Below, piece by piece: positions 10,537 through 23,700 of a DNA stretch of 64,000 nt. The translations under genes were made by a program, and so were the position numbers. How positions within the stretch are numbered: position 1 is the first letter of the stretch; each line of letters opens with the position of its first letter. Below the pieces are notes generated by a model. The model saw nothing but the letters and a program-made list of their open reading frames with translations, had not been told where the DNA came from and searched no databases. The stretch is from Amphiura filiformis (Eukaryota; Echinodermata; Ophiuroidea; Amphilepidida; Amphiuridae): positions 30,767,680-30,831,679 of the forward strand of contig NC_092646.1 of assembly GCF_039555335.1 (NCBI RefSeq), written 5' to 3'.

Positions 10537-10800
10537 TTTATAATCACACTCCCCTGTGGAAGATTTTGGAAATATCTTCCACAGGGGAGTATGAATTTCA
10601 AATGGAATTAACACATTAGCAACTCCATTTGAAACTCACTCTCCCTCCCTCAGGTTGAATCTTTCTCAAAGGGTGTATGAAATTTAAATGGAGCTGCCTA
10701 ATTTACTCATTCCATCTAAAATACATACTCTCCCTGTGACAGATATGTCCAAAATCTTCCCCAGGGGGAGTGTGGATTATAAATGGATTGGCCCAATATG
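10536..10800. mobile_element. MITE, GGGCTATTCC family, diverged ends
   Basis: It has the same plan as 23450-23726: CTCCCCTGTGGAAGATTTT at the left, ATAAATGGATTGGCCCA at the right, and an internal block with TTTGAAACTCAC and GGGTGTATGAAAT. Confidence 0.78.
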
Positions 10801-10829
10801 GGTCCTTTGTGGTGGATGGTCATATATCA

Positions 10830-11069
10830 AAATGATGCACATGTCGGCTGCTATGTGTTTCTCTTTGAACATATAGCAGGGAATAAATACCAGACTCATC
10901 TCAAGTGGAGGTCACTTCAAATCATCCCCATGTCACATGGTTTAGGAATACAGAGAACATTCTTAAACCATGAGACTTGAAGTGATCTCCACTTGAGATG
11001 AGTCTGGTATTTATTCCTAGCTGTTATGTAAAAAGAGACACATGTAGCAGCCGACAAGTGCATCATTTA
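10830..11069. repeat. 240-bp palindromic foldback element
   Basis: The left arm (AATGATGCAC, GTCGGCTGCT, then ATAAATACCAGACTCATCTC) is repeated inverted up to 11069. The centre is near 10950 (GGTTTAGGAATACAG / CTTAAACC). Arms are about 105 bp with few mismatches. Confidence 0.85.
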
Positions 11070-11748
11070 TGCTATGGATGTATACATATGTTGAATTAAC
11101 CTGTGATAAGAATTGTACTTTTTATTATGAATTATATTTATGTAACAAGTAACCAAATAGTTGTTGTTAGGTGTGTGTTAGATATTATTGATTATATTGG
11201 TTTGAGCAGTTGAATAGAATAAACGGTATGAAGTTTTGTTTTACTATCCTTTTGATAGGTCCAATGTTTTGAGTAGTGACTACAATAAAATATTGGACCT
11301 GCCTGTCGTCTATCAGATGGTAGAGGATAGTAAAAAAAAAATTATAATTCTTAGTCAAATATTATTTTAATAATTAAACACCATTTTATCTAGTTACCGT
11401 CATAATTACTCCCCTTTTTCTAAAATGGAAGAAACCTGTTTACGCTCTAGAATGAGCTACATACTTGTGAAACCAAACAACTAATGCGTGCTCCACAACG
11501 ACCATGGAGAAGCCAATGAAATTCAGAACTTACAAGCTAAACCACAGCCACTGACTAAGAATTAGTACTATTCAGTGGCTGGGAAAAGAAATAGTTTTGT
11601 ATCGAAATATAAAACAAATATTGCCTGCCTGTGTTGTGCAATGGTATAAATATATCATTGTCGAATTTTGACAAGTCTACTCGGCCATGATTTGGAAAAG
11701 TCAAAATTTTGACATTGAGCTATATTTTTAACCATTGCATGCTCAGGC
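11070..11748. other. intergenic, small hairpins only
   Basis: It contains a short hairpin (AGCCACTGACTAAG / CAGTGGCT near 11545-11580) and partly inverted GATAGGTCCAATGTTTT / AATATTGGACCTG words near 11256-11300. No gene is seen. Confidence 0.5.
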
Positions 11749-11911
11749 CAGGGGCATAGCAAGAGCCTCGGGGGCCCATGGACAAGGAGCAGTGCGGGCC
11801 CTTTAACGACTCCTTTATCACCACTTATGTAATTTTCTTCTTTGCTTGGGCCCCTGAACCCTCGGGCCCATGGACATCGTCCATCCTGTCCACCCGCTTG
11901 CTACGCCCCTG
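11749..11911. mobile_element. 163-bp hAT-type MITE with exact 8-bp target duplication
   Basis: The element runs from CAGGGGCATAGCAAG to CTTGCTACGCCCCTG and is bounded by GCTCAGGC at 11741-11748 and 11912-11919. CAGGGG termini and an 8-bp duplication are hallmarks of the hAT superfamily. Confidence 0.9.
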
Positions 11912-11919
11912 GCTCAGGC

Positions 11920-12833
11920 ATTCAACATGTATATAGACTTGTTGTTTTCATGTTAGAAATATGTGTGTGTTAATGATAGGTGTTGCACATTATAAATGCA
12001 ATATAGAATCTATTATACTAGAGTTTACTATTCTTGATATAGCGACAGTATTGTGTCTCATCCAAGGTGCATCATCAGACTGACTGATCAGGCACTGAAC
12101 TTTTGACCTGTGACACAGTTGATGATATGACGTTACAGGAGATGCCCCAAATTAGGCTGATTTTGCAAGTTTTAGGTTCCAGGGTAGGCATGCACTCCCC
12201 TGCCCCCGATGCACTCCTGAATGTCCTATCAATACAGCTGTTCTGTTTTACACTATTTTATGTATGTGACAAACCAAAGTAAAACAGTAACTATTTCTAG
12301 TTTTCACAGACACATGTTTGTATATAATTGATTATATGGTATTTTGTATAACACATACAAATGGTGGCTTTAAGAATATATATTATTGTTTTATTACAGT
12401 TGATCTATGTATGCATTGTTTCAAATGCTTTAAGTATATGTACGATATGTTATTTCTGTTATTAGAACTATATATAGATAGAGAGTACTTTATATTTAAA
12501 GAATTGATTACTATAATAATACTTTCCAGCTACGGTGACACCTTGTGACACGTGACGTCACGCTTGTGATGTACATCACGCTGGACAAATACCTTTCACT
12601 GTCAGAGGAGGTTCATGTATGTGAATGCAATGGAGCATATAGATCTGCAATCAATACAGCATTGATTTGCTAGGAATTGAACAGAGCACCTGTCTCATCA
12701 AACCACTCTACTACCTATTTGAAACTGATAAAGGTGTCATCGAAGCTGGAACAGGTAATACCACTAATAAAAAATACTAATATAATAAAAAATAAATAAC
12801 AGTAACTATAAAACTACTGTGCTACTTATTTGC
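11920..12833. other. intergenic, nothing recognised
   Basis: AT-rich. A CACGTGACGTCACG-type palindromic stretch at about 12548-12562 contains a CRE-like TGACGTCA, but no gene lies next to it. Confidence 0.5.
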
Positions 12834-13370
12834 AGTGCCATCGAGTCTTTCTCATATGGTGTATGAAAATCAAGTGAAGCTGTCTAATGTGTTCAGTCCA
12901 TTTACTAATGCTATACCAAAGAACACAGTGATGAATCTGTGATAATCAGACCCGTAGCCATGGGGCCAACCCCTTCCCCCTGCCCACCCCACCTTTGATT
13001 AAAAAAAGTGGACTTTTCAAAGAAAATGTGAAAATGTACCCAAGGTCAGAATTATTTTTATTTTAAAATAATTTGTACCAAGGTCCAAATTATTGTTTTT
13101 AAATTAACAAAGGGACCACTTTTTTAAACCATTCAAATTAGCCCCAAAACATATGAAAAAATTCATTTTTGGAACGCCTCACAAAAAATCCTGGCTACGG
13201 GTTTGGCAATATTCAGGTTTTAAATTTATTACACTGTGCAATTTACTATCAGTGCAGTACCTTCAATGTTTGTAAATTTATTGCATCATCTTGAAATTGT
13301 ACAATTATGTAATTGTTGTATTGAATAAATTTTATTCTATAATAGACGTGCCAGAAATTTTCCAGTTTTA
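12834..13370. repeat. dispersed repeat, copy 1 (copy 2 at 23560-24850)
   Basis: The two copies share GGTGTATGAAA, CCAAAGAACACAGTGATGAA, CAGACCCGTAGCCATGGGG and TAAATTTTATTCTATAATAG in the same order. Within the copy, ACCCGTAGCCA (about 12950) and TGGCTACGGGT (about 13192) are inverted, so a 250-bp MITE with these ends is nested inside. Confidence 0.8.
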
Positions 13371-13549
13371 CCTTTTAACTAAAGATGTGCAGGGTACTTC
13401 TTAGTCTTACATACATTTATCTTAAAGGAAATGAGTCAAAGAAGCCAATAAGGTTTTGTGGTTCTTGAGTTCAAACAAAGAAGCATAATGATCAAAATGA
13501 AAAGCTGTGGTCGTTTTCCCCCTCCCAAGGACAAAGCAAACACATAGGG

Positions 13550-16500
13550 CAGAAATGACACTTATATGACACCCCTTATATCAAGCCTTGGGGTCTCCTA
13601 ATACAGAAATGACACCCCTTATATCAAGCCTTGGGGTCTACTAATACAGAAATGACACCCCTTATATCAAGCCTTGGGGTCTCCTAATACAGAAATGACA
13701 CCCCTTATATCAAGCCTTGGGGTCTCCTAATACAGAAATGACACCCTTATATCAAGCCTTGGGGTCTCCTAATACAGAAATGACACCCCTTATATCAAGC
13801 CTTGGGGTCTACTAATACAGAAATTACACCCCTTATATCAAGCCTTGAAGTCTCCTTTATACAGAAATTACACCCCTTATATCAAGCCTTGGGGTCTCCT
13901 AATACAGAAATGACACCCCTTATATCCAGCCTTGGAGTCTCCTAATACAGAAATGACACCCATTATATCAAGCCTTGGGGTCTCCTAATACAGAAATGAC
14001 ACCCATTATATCAAGCCTTGGGGCCTCCATTATACAGAAATGACACCCCTTATATCAAGCCTTGGAGTCTCCTTTATACATAAATGACACCCCTTATATC
14101 AAGCCTTGGAGTCTCCTTTATACAGAAATTACACCCCTTATATCAAGCCTTGAAGTCTCCTAATACAGAAATGACACCCCTTATATCAAGCCTTGGGGTC
14201 TCCTAATACAGAAATGACACCCATTATATCAAGCCTTGGGGTCTCCATTATACAGAAATGACACCCTTATATCAAGCCTTGAGTCTCCTTTATACATAAA
14301 TGACACCCTTATATCAAGCCTTGGAGTCTCCTTTATACAGAAATGACACCCCTTATATCAAGCCTTGGGGTCTCCTAATACAGAAATGACACCCCTTATA
14401 TCAAGCCTTGGGGTCTCCTAATACAGAAATGACACCCCTTATATCAAGCCTTGGGGTCTCCTAATACAGAAATGACACCCCTTATATCAAGCCTTGGGGT
14501 CTACTAATACAGAAGTGACACCCGTTATATCAAGCCTTGGGGTCTCCTTTATACAGAAATGACACCCCTTATATCAAGCATTGGGTCTCCTAATACAGAA
14601 ATGACACCCCTTATATCAAGCCTTGGGGTCTCCTATTACAGAAATGACACCCCTTCATATCAAGCCTTGGAGACTCCTTTATACAGAAATGAAACCCTTT
14701 ATATCAAGCCTTGGGGTCTCCTTTATACAGAAATGACACCCCTTATATCAAGCCTTGGAGTCTCCTTTATATAGAAATGACACCCGTTATATCAAGCCTT
14801 GGAGTCTCCATTATACAGAAATGACACCCCTTATATCAAGCCTTGGAGTCTCCTTTATATAGAGATGACACCCCTTATATCAAGCCTTGGAGTCTCCTTT
14901 ATATAGAAATGACACCCCTTATATCAAGCCTTGGAGTCTCCTTTATATAGAAATGACACCCCTTGTATCAAGCCTTGGAGTCTCCTTTATATAGAAATGA
15001 CACCCCTTATATCAAGCCTTGGAGTCTCCATTATACAGAAATGACACCCCTTATATCAAGCCTTGGGGTCTACTAATACAGAAATGACACCCCTTATATC
15101 AAGCCTTGGAGTCTCCTTTATATAGAAATGACACCCCTTATATCAAGCCTTGGAGTCTCCATTATACAGAAATGACACCCCTTATATCAAGCCTTGGGGT
15201 CTACTAATACAGAAATGACACCCTTATATCAAGCCTTGGAGTCTCCTTTATATAGAAATGACACCCTTATATCAAGCCTTGGAGTCTCCTAATACAGAAA
15301 TGACACCCCTTATATCAAGCCTTGGGGTCTCCTAATACAGAAATGACACTCCTTATATCAAGCCTTGGGGTCTACTAATACAGAAATGACACCCCTTATA
15401 TCAAGCCTTGGAGTCTCCTTTATATAGAAATGACACCCCTTATATCAAGCCTTGGAGTCTCCATTATACAGAAATGACACCCCTTATATCAAGCCTTGGG
15501 GTCTCCTAATACAGAAATGACACCCATTATATCAAGCCTTGGGGTCTCCTAATACAGAAGTGACACCCGTTATATCAAGCCTTGGAGTCTCCTTTATATA
15601 GAAATGACACCCCTTATATCAAGCCTTGGAGTCTCCTTTATACAGAAATGACACCCCTTATATCAAGCCTTGGAGTCTCCTTTATATAGAAATGACACCC
15701 CTTATATCAAGCCTTGGAGTCTCCATTATACAGAAATGACACCCCTTATATCAAGCCTTGGGGTCTACTAATACAGAAATGACACCCTTATATCAAGCCT
15801 TGGAGTCTCCTTTATATAGAAATGAAACCCCTTATATCAAGCCTTGGGGTCTCCTAATACAGAAATGACACCCCTTATATCAAGCCTTGGGGTCTACTAA
15901 TACAGAAATTACACCCCTTATATCAAGCCTTGGAGTCTCCTTTATATAGAAATGACACCCCTTATATCAAGCCTTGGAGTCTCCATTATACAGAAATGAC
16001 ACCCCTTATATCAAGCCTTGGGGTCTCCTAATACAGAAATGACACCCATTATATCAAGCCTTGGGGTCTCCTAATACAGAAGTGACACCCCTTATATCAA
16101 GCCTTGGAGTCTCCTTTATATAGAAATGACACCCCTTATATCAAGCCTTGGAGTCTCCTTTATACAGAAGTGACACCCGTTATATCAAGCCTTGGAGTCT
16201 CCTTTATATAGAAATGACACCCCTTATATCAAGCCTTGGAGTCTCCATTATACAGAAATGACACCCCTTATATCAAGCCTTGGGGTCTACTAATACAGAA
16301 ATGACACCCCTTATATCAAGCCTTGGAGTCTCCATTATACAGAAATGACACCCCTTATATCAAGCCTTGGGGTCTCCTAATACAGAAATGACACCCCTTA
16401 TATCAAGCCTTGGGTCTACTAATACAGAAATGACACCCCTTATATCAAGCCTTGGGGTCTCCTATTACAGAAATGACACCCCTTATATCAAGCCTTGGGT

Positions 16501-17690
16501 CTCCTAATACAGAAATGACACCCCTTATATCAAGCCTTGGGGTCTCCTATTACAGAAATGACACCCCTTATATCAAGCCTTGGGGACTCCTTTATACAGA
16601 AATGAAACCCCTTATATCAAGCCTTGGGGTCTCCTTTATACAGAAATGACACCCCTTATATCAAGCCTTGAAGTCTCCTTTATACAGAAATTACACCCCT
16701 TATATCAAGCCTTGGAGTCTCATACAGAAATGACACCCCTTATATCAAGCCTTGGAGTCTCCTTTATATAGAAATGACACCCCTTATATCAAGCCTTGGG
16801 GTCTCCTTTATACAGAAATGACACCCTTATATCAAGCCTTGGGGTCTCCTTTATACAGAAATGGCACCCTTATATATCAAGCCTTGGTGACTCCTTTATA
16901 CAGAAATGACACCCCTTATATCAAGCCTTGGGGTCTCCTTTATACATAAATGACACCCCTTATATCAAGCATTGGGGTCTCCTTTATCCAGAAATGACAC
17001 CCCTTATATCAGCCTTGGAGTCTCCTTTATACATAAATGACACCCCTTATATCAAGCCTTGAGGTCTCCTTTATACAGAAATGACACCCCTTATATCAAG
17101 CCTTGTGGTCTCCTTTATACAGAAATGACACCCCTTATATCAAGCCTTGGGGTCTCCTTAAAACAGATATGACACCCCTTATATCAAGCCTTGTGGTCTC
17201 CTAATACAGAAATGACACCCCTTGTATCAAGCCTTGAAGTCTCCTTTATACAGAAATGACACCCCTTATATCAAGCCTTGAAGTCTCCTTTATACAGAAA
17301 TGACACCCTTATATCAAGCCTTGGGGTCTCCTTTATACAGAAGTGACACCCCTTATATCAAGCCTTGGTGACTCCTTTATACAGATATGACACCACTTAT
17401 ATCCAGCCTTGGAGTCTCCTTTATACATAAATGACACCCCTTATATCAAGCATTGGGGTCTCCTTTATCCAGAAATGACACCCCTTATATCAGCCTTGCA
17501 GTCTCCTTTATACATAAATGACACCCCTTATATCAGCCTTGGAGTCTCCTTTATACAGATATGACCTCCCTTATATCAAGCCTTGGGGTCTCCTTTATAC
17601 AGACGTGACACCCCTTATATCAAGCCTTGTGGTCTCCTTTATACAGAAATGACACCCCTTATAAGTTATATGCTTGGAGTCTCCTTTATA
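13550..17690. repeat. 43-bp minisatellite/satellite array, about 96 units, 4.1 kb
   Basis: The unit is GAAATGACACCCCTTATATC followed by AAGCCTTGGGGTCTCCTAATACA. Monomers fall into classes by the linker: CTCCTAATACAG, CTACTAATACAG, CTCCATTATACAG, CTCCTTTATATAG and CTCCTTTATACAG. The first kilobase and the last kilobase are each dominated by one class. In the middle the classes cycle in a fixed order, and about 12 monomers (about 522 bp) starting at 15361 recur from 15886. Monomers abut with no spacers and 43 is not a multiple of 3, so neither CRISPR nor coding repeats apply. Confidence 0.95.
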
Positions 17691-19080
17691 CAAAACACGG
17701 CGTCTCCACCAGGTCAATAATTATATTTGTACAGATGGAATCACGTGGAAATGTAAACGCATACAAATAAACTGAATTAATAAAATAAAATTCACCTGTA
17801 GAGATATCTTCCCAAAAGAGTCGTAATCCTATTGACCAGGCTAATTGAAGCGTGCACTCTCTCATTGTGTCTATAGAATTGTTAGCAAAATACCACACAC
17901 GGTTTAATTCATACAATACATGAAAAGACCACCACTTTACGATAATTTTATTCATAGCATGTTACAGCGTTAAGGGAACTGGAATGAGCGTTTTGAGCGT
18001 TTCGACAGCATTTTTTGTGGGACATGAGAGCACATCACACCTATCGAATTGCATTCTGAATACGTAGAATGTCTTTCTGATATCAAATAATTTTTCCATT
18101 GATATGTCAATGTGTGATTATAATCTCAAATCATAGAAAATATCCTTTTATTTTTGGTCTATGTTAAAATCGTTTGTTTGGCTTGCAGTTGAATATGTGT
18201 TGAAAGAATAGGGTAATCTCTTGTCAAGGGATTGAACTTCCAGTCAGGGTATTGAAAACAAAAACCAACAATGATCGATTCAAACGTTAAACAGAATAAT
18301 GACCATGCGCAGATCGTAAAAAATAGTTATTTCAAACGCTTAATTCGCATGGCAATGAAGCGTACCTTTTAATCGTGTGCAATAGCCTGGGTCGCTCGGC
18401 CTATCTCGAACAAAATCGCCATGCGTGGCTGTTAAAGAACTATAGTGGATTCGCTCTACTATCACGGCACGAAGATGATGTTGGGATGATGACACTGTGC
18501 AGAACACATGCCATTCTTGTTTGTCAGCGTTATTTATCTCAATAGTTGAAGACAAACACCGCTGGGTCGTAACCCCCTCCGATCCGCCTTCATTGACATA
18601 AACACATTAGTTGAACCCAGTTGGACCCGGAAGCTATATGAAAAATTAAAATTCAATGTTTGTTTGATCAGATATGGTATAATGTTCATACTATTATTAC
18701 AGATATATGTGTCTCGACTATTGCGTCATTCAGTTAGGCCTTAAAAAATTGTTTGATTGGCGTAACCCGACCCTAGACTTTTTTCTTATTTTTTGCAAAA
18801 AAACACAAAAAACAATTAAATAAAATTAAAAAAAGAAAAAAGAAACATAAAAGTTCCAAGGCCTTGAGGCCCCCTTAAAACATAACAAAATAAGTTATAA
18901 AGTTGGACCATGTACCCGGTTATACCCGGAAGAGATATCAAAAATTAAAATTCGTTGTTTCCATGATCAAATATGTGATATACATCTACCAGTTCAGTGT
19001 CTCGAATATTGCGTCAGTCGCCGATAATTCTTCACATTTTGTTCACGGATTGAAAACATCCTGAAGTTTTCCTTCTACAG
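17691..19080. other. intergenic with old repeat fragments
   Basis: 17968-18170 is a single arm of the TTAA-flanked foldback family (GCGTTAAGGG, GGACATGAGAGCACATCA, GCATTCTGAATACG). 18335-18560 resembles the repeat also present at 43970-44308 and 52206-52615. Paired segments 18601-18720 and 18903-19010 are similar to each other. No gene is seen. Confidence 0.6.
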
Positions 19081-19213
19081 ATTGCGGATCATCACTTACA
19101 ACCATGTGTGGCGGTCTTGAATGTGGTAATAATATCTCTTGCACCTGTGGTATTTCTATAGGTGTTGCCGGTATTACTTCTGCAGCAGTTGGGGCAGGTC
19201 TACCTTCAACCAA
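19081..19213 (+). CDS. candidate exon, Cys-rich segment upstream of the membrane protein exons
   Basis: The acceptor TTCTACAG ends at 19080 and a perfect donor GTAAGT starts at 19214. With a 2-base phase lead-in it reads CGSSLTTMCGGLECGNNISC then TCGISIGVAGITSAAVGAGL and PST. The cysteine spacing and an N-linked glycosylation site (NIS) would suit an extracellular stalk. It ends in phase 2, whereas the exon at 20606 must start in phase 0, so they cannot be joined directly. Either an exon between them was missed or this is not part of the same transcript. Confidence 0.45.
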
Positions 19214-19360
19214 GTAAGTATGTGTTTTTGGTGTGTTTTTTTTTAATTATCTGCAAATGTAAGCACCAAAGTTTAGTCTTCAATATTTTTCAAATTTGGT
19301 TACATTTCAAGTATCAATCAAAACATTTCAAATAAACTGCGCAACACAGTGGCAATTGTG

Positions 19361-19669
19361 TATAGACGAATCCAAGGAGCCAAGTGATGGTCAGAATTCA
19401 GTCGGCCATTACTGGGTCCCGTCTGCACCCAACTGGTGTTGTTACTGTCCAATTGGGTGGATTAAATCCGCTTAAAATTCGATGTTGAATTGTATTGTGT
19501 TGTAAACTTTCATCATTCTTTTGTCTACATGTCACGGGTGATGGAATGCAGTTTAATATCCCCGCCAAGGCCACATCATTCACATTTTAGGTGGGATAGA
19601 CCTAAGGGAGGACCCAGCTATGGCTGCCATTGAGGTGTATAGGAATGCGTGAAAATGGATTCGTCTATA
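19361..19669. repeat. short inverted-repeat element
   Basis: Ends TATAGACGAATCCA (19361) and TGGATTCGTCTATA (19656) are inverted. It is about 310 bp and not coding. Confidence 0.65.
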
Positions 19670-20605
19670 GGGCGGAGGTCCAACTAAAAAGACAGACCAT
19701 AAAAATGTAGTACATGTATGAGAAAACAGATGCCAACAAAATAAACGCATTTTCTGAATTCAATCAATTTTTATTGAAGCAGTATGTTTTTGTTGTGATG
19801 CGCTGGCCATAGAGTGAGACGCCAACAAAAAACAAAAAAAGTTTTGAGATATTTTCTCAAAATATCAAGAGCTATGTTAAAGGAGTGTTCATGTTGTGAC
19901 GATAATTCATTTGTATAATTGAATATTGATCATTGTGCCTTAAGCCATGATACCCGTTCATCAAGTGAACGTGGTATTATCCCTGCGTCAATTGAACGTC
20001 GTGGAGCGATGTATTGTCTGTGCTTTGATAAATACGTCACTCCTTGTTGACCCTGCAATCGGCACGGACGCAACCAGGCCCGTCTCCTGATGTTAAGTTT
20101 AGATTGGTCAACATGATGGCGAATATATTGTCATCATGTCTTGCACGTGAATTATATTCAAGTACTTATTATGCTGCAATGTGACTCTGGCAAAACTTAT
20201 TAATATATACATTTATTAGTTTGATCAGTTTGTCTGATGATGTAAATTCACAATAAATCTCTTAAACGTATTTCTATTTCATGTGGTTCATTTCGTGTAT
20301 TCATTCCCTTTACCCGTTCATTATCTCTCCTCCATTGGGCCTCCTATGGGACTCCAAATCCGCGGATATCCGGTACTTCGCTCTACTTTTTCCCTTGGAC
20401 TAATTCCCCTTAGCGTCATAATAGGAGTATTCCATGGTGCATGGGAAAAAACGTTGTTTTTGGACAAGTTGATAATACATTTTGAGCCTCTAAATGATTT
20501 TACGGGCTATAATTTATTGAAAGGCCTTCACGCTTAATTTTATCAGCTCCGTTCTGCCCCATATGACCCCGGACTCTCAATTGATATCTTTATATTTTCT
20601 TTCAG

Positions 20606-20746
20606 CCTGATATATCTGGATTGAGTCAAGATGAATTGGAAAAGGGAGTCATCATTTCAAGCATTCTAATGGGCGTAGGAGTTGTCATGGTGCTGGTAGC
20701 TCTTCTCACTTTTGGCATATTCTACCTTCGTCGCTCCAAACAAAAG
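20606..20746 (+). CDS. transmembrane exon of the membrane protein
   Basis: The acceptor TTTTCTTTCAG ends at 20605 and the donor GTATCG starts at 20747. It is 47 codons with no stop. Hydrophobic residues are followed by RRSKQK, the usual positive cytoplasmic flank. Confidence 0.72.
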
Positions 20747-23700
20747 GTATCGTCGACATATCGTCACCCTAATACGATAATTGACTGAGTCATTTTTTGT
20801 AATTTTGAGTACAAAATATGGTTCAAGCATGCATGAGTTACGTAATCCCCCTAATTATTTCTGAATATTCCCTTTAATTTGACTCATTATCATGTGTTCT
20901 TGTGCAAAGATTGTGAATAAAATATGTTGAAATGCAATGTTTGAACCATATTTTGTACTTTGTTTTCAAAATTACAAACATTGACGTGGGCAATTAGCGA
21001 AGAAGGCTGACGATATTGCGGAAGTCACTTTCTTATGTCATCTTAATTTCATAGTTCTCCTCAAAGCCTCCGGGCGCTTTAGTAAAATCGCGGCCCATTT
21101 TTTGCGTGTTATGAGCTGGATTTTGTCCCACAGGTTTTAAAAAAATAAAGGAGAAGGAGAAAGATCATCGACGGCACACTAGAACACTGTCACGACTGTT
21201 GGTGATATCAAGTTCAAAACCTGGCTACGCCACTGGGGTTAGTGATACATGCATACCCCCTGGTATATCCACATGCTTAGGGACCGTTCACAAAAACTTG
21301 TTAGGGGGGCCTGTTGCCAAAAAAAATTTTTACAGATCTCAAAAAATTTTCAACCCCCCCCCCTTTTGACATGAAAAATATGGGTCAACCTCATAGAAAA
21401 GCATATAAACTCAATTTTCCCAAGAAAATATGTGGTCATTTTAGGAGGGTCAAACAATTTCAGCTCCCCCCCCTTTTTTTTTTTTGCATCAGGCCCTTCC
21501 CCCTAATAAGTGTTTGTCCCTTATACCGATCAAATGATCAAACTTTTAAAATTGTTTTTTATGCACAGGATCTCCGACCGGATAGCGATAGTGCCAAGCT
21601 GAAGGACTCGGAGGTCACGGGTTCCACTTCAGATCTACCAGCATTTGATGCCAACATCTAATACAAATTCCGGACTCATTTTCCATGGCAACGGTCATTT
21701 ACATCCATTTCTAGTAAATTTTACTGGGAAATTTGCTTAAATATTAGCATAAATGCCGTTGCCATGGAAGTGCATTCTGTTTGAATTCTCATAAGGCCCT
21801 TGAAACTCGATTTTCTGTTTTCCATCACTTTTTTTTCAGCTCATATTGAGGCAACTTTTTCATTTTAATATTCATTATTTTGGCAATTTTCATTTCTCAC
21901 AAAAATAAACCCCTTTGAAGCTAGCGAAATGAATTGGGGATCGCCGTTTATTCCCTGCTTCCGAAATGAATTTGCGGCTGGGTTTCACTTCGAAGAACAC
22001 TAAAATATTTAGAAAAAAATATTCATAAGTCCATTTTTTCGGACTCTTGGTTCACAAACGCGGGCGAAATTTCATCACGAGCGTGGGTGATGGGAAACAG
22101 GAGATCGAGTTTCAAGGGCCTAATAGCTTTAAATTTAAGAAGACCTGTATATACAAAGTGTTTTCAAACTTTTGTAATGTAAGAAATTGCTAAAAATGGT
22201 GAAAATTGTCAATTTCGGGCCAAAATGACCAAAATTACTAAAAACATGCATTTAATGCCTACTTATAAATGTCTAGAAGTCAAAGGTCAAAAAGCTTAGG
22301 TCACAAAAAATGTTGTGAATGACGTTTTGATCCAAGCATCCATCTTAATAAATTGATACACTTTCCATGACGCAGAAGTAAGTTTTCAAAACCTTTCCCA
22401 TGTAAAAATTACTTTTTGGGTTAAAACGGCAGTGCACAAAAATAGTTGGCTTGTCCCCCCCTACCCCGCTTTGCTCACCCTCTGAAAAAGTGCTGGCTAC
22501 GCCACTCTCTATGAGCGACATGCATACATGGAAGGGTCGGTACTCCTTGGGTCTTATCTCTTTGCCCTCCATGAGTGACATGCATACATGGTGGAGTCGG
22601 TACTCCTTGAATCTTATCTCTTTACCCTCCATGAGTGGCATGCACACATTGTGGAGTCGATACTCCTTGGGTCTTATCTCTTTGCCCTCCATGAGTGCCA
22701 TGCACACATTGTGGAGTCGGTACTCCTTGAATCTTATCTCTTTGCCCTCCATGAGTGCCATGCACACATTGTGGAGTCGATACTCCTTGGGTCTTATCTC
22801 TTTGCCCTCCATGAGTGACATTCATACATGGTGGAGTCGGTACTCCTTGGGTCATATCTCTTTGCCCTCCATGAGTGACATGCATACATGGTGGAGTCGG
22901 TACTCCTTGAATCTTATCTCTTTGCCTTCCATGAGTGACATGCATACATGGAGGAGTCGGTACTCCTTGAATCTTATCTCTTTGCCTTCCATGAGTGACA
23001 TGCATACATGGAGGAGTCGGTACTCCTTGAATCTTATCTCTTTGCCCTCCATGAGTGCCATGCACACATTGTGGAGTCGATACTCCTTGGGTCTTATCTC
23101 TTTGCCCTCCATGAGTGACATGCATACATGGTGGAGTCGGTACTCCTTGGGTCATATCTCTTTGCCCTCCATGAGTGACATGCATACATGGTGGAGTCGG
23201 TACTCCTTGAATCTTATCTCTTTGCCTTCCATGAGTGACATGCATACATGGAGGAGTCGGTACTCCTTGAATCTTATCTCTTTGCCCTCCATGAGTGACA
23301 TGCATACATGGTGGAGTCGGTACTCCTTGGGTCCTATCTCTTTGCCCTCCATGAGCGACATGCACACATGGTGGAGTCGGTAATCCTTGTGTCATATCTC
23401 CTTGGTTTCACTAGAATTTCACATGACAGAATGATCACAATGCAATTTGTGCTATTCCATTTAAAATCCACACTACCCCTGTGGAAGATTTCGGAAATAT
23501 CTTCCACAGAAGGAGTATGAATTTAAAATGGAATCACATTAGCAGCTCCATTTGAAACCCACCCTCCATCAGTTGAAGATTCAGGATGAATCTTTCTCAT
23601 AGGGTGTATGAAATTCAAATGGAGATGCCAAAATGTATCATTCCATTTAAAATTCATCCCGTCCCTGTGGAAGATATTTCCAAAGTCTTCCACAGGGGTA

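Noticed and set aside
13550..17690. CRISPR-like repeat array
   Set aside because: Repeat units abut without unique spacers, the unit is 43 bp with linker classes, and the surroundings are clearly eukaryotic; it is a satellite.
22451..23383. 310-codon repetitive open frame as a protein gene
   Set aside because: The 60-bp unit lacks stops in several frames on both strands; no splice context, signal peptide or unique coding flank.
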